Shown here piece after piece: positions 63,827 through 64,000 of a stretch of 64,000 nt of DNA. Made by a program: the position numbers and the translations under genes. Source of the stretch: Lelliottia nimipressuralis (GTDB lineage: Bacteria > Pseudomonadota > Gammaproteobacteria > Enterobacterales > Enterobacteriaceae); contig NZ_SDDX01000019.1 of assembly GCF_004115925.1 (NCBI RefSeq), positions 186,001 to 250,000 of the forward strand, in the 5' to 3' direction. Position 1 is the stretch's first letter. Every line of letters begins with the position of its first letter. Under the pieces are notes generated by a model. The model was given only the letters and a program-made list of their open reading frames with translations. It was not told the origin of the DNA and did no database searches.

Positions 63827-64000
63827 GTCGGTATGTTTTTAGTAATTCTGAATTAAATCAAACTAATGGCTGCCGATGTGAATGAAATACTGCGCAATAA
63901 TCAGGGACTAAAATATCAGAAATTTATTATAAATAGTTAACAGGTGTGCAATTTATCACCTTACTCATTTCCTGTCATTACGGGAAAGGTAAAGGTTGCC
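63827..64000. other. AT-rich window end
   Basis: The last 174 bases are AT-rich and hold the upstream region of the diguanylate cyclase. No gene or RNA gene is recognisable before the window ends. Confidence 0.4.

Overview
The window is chromosomal DNA of a member of the Enterobacteriaceae from the Enterobacter / Lelliottia / Leclercia / Kluyvera neighbourhood. The second half follows the Escherichia coli 98-100 minute gene order (yjiR-yjiS ... yjiN ... yjiA-yjiX-btsT, tsr, opgB, yjjA, dnaC-dnaT, yjjB-yjjP, yjjQ-bglJ, fhuF) with protein sequences that match those families closely. A chromosomal fosA and a penicillin G acylase gene close to the Kluyvera/E. coli pac type also point to this group. 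The species cannot be fixed from the sequence alone.

Layout. (1) 1-3,700: the start of a family 2 glycosyltransferase, a small Cys-pair protein, then a leftward cluster yjhX (topAI toxin) - double methyltransferase - zinc ribbon - VOC protein. A short leader ORF with a hairpin lies upstream of yjhX, and a remnant of an HNH restriction endonuclease lies behind it. (2) 3,900-7,700: a LacI regulator divergent from a GH5-like hydrolase and a GPH sugar symporter, with a clear palindromic operator. (3) 7,700-10,800: a second tryptophanyl-tRNA synthetase (trpS2) preceded by an attenuator-type leader peptide with tandem Trp codons, then fosA, a double-GNAT protein and a VOC protein. (4) 10,880-17,300: a frameshifted DeoR regulator, a ClpP paralogue, an SH3-like protein, a RoxA/YcfD-type ribosomal protein hydroxylase, and an AraC regulator with a siderophore receptor behind a Fur-box-like site. 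(5) 17,300-23,840: yjiR/yjiS, a second MocR regulator divergent from an AhpD-like protein, and a LysR / aldehyde dehydrogenase pair. (6) 23,900-33,700: a MarR / HlyD / DUF2955 efflux set, followed by a four-gene locus (two unassigned large proteins, a GH88/105 unsaturated uronyl hydrolase and a PTS EIICB) that looks like an undescribed cytoplasmic uronate-glycan pathway. (7) 33,700-43,500: yjiN, a xanthosine phosphorylase operon with a non-XapB transporter, a small secreted His-rich protein, a succinate-semialdehyde-type dehydrogenase, pac and yfaZ. (8) 43,800-64,000: the conserved yjiA-to-fhuF backbone with a WYL regulator, an ohr-ohrR-tetR insertion, an orphan PTS EIIC and a diguanylate cyclase added.

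How it fits together. The interval between yjiS and yjiA, which in E. coli K-12 holds the hsd/mcr/mrr restriction cluster, is filled here by metabolic genes. Two loci (trpS2, yjhX) carry short leader ORFs whose stop or Trp codons sit in alternative RNA stems, so both look controlled by ribosome stalling. Iron supply genes (the TonB receptor at 15 kb, fhuF at 62 kb) probably act in one hydroxamate-siderophore route. Start codons were chosen by Shine-Dalgarno position and family length; several differ from the longest possible ORF.
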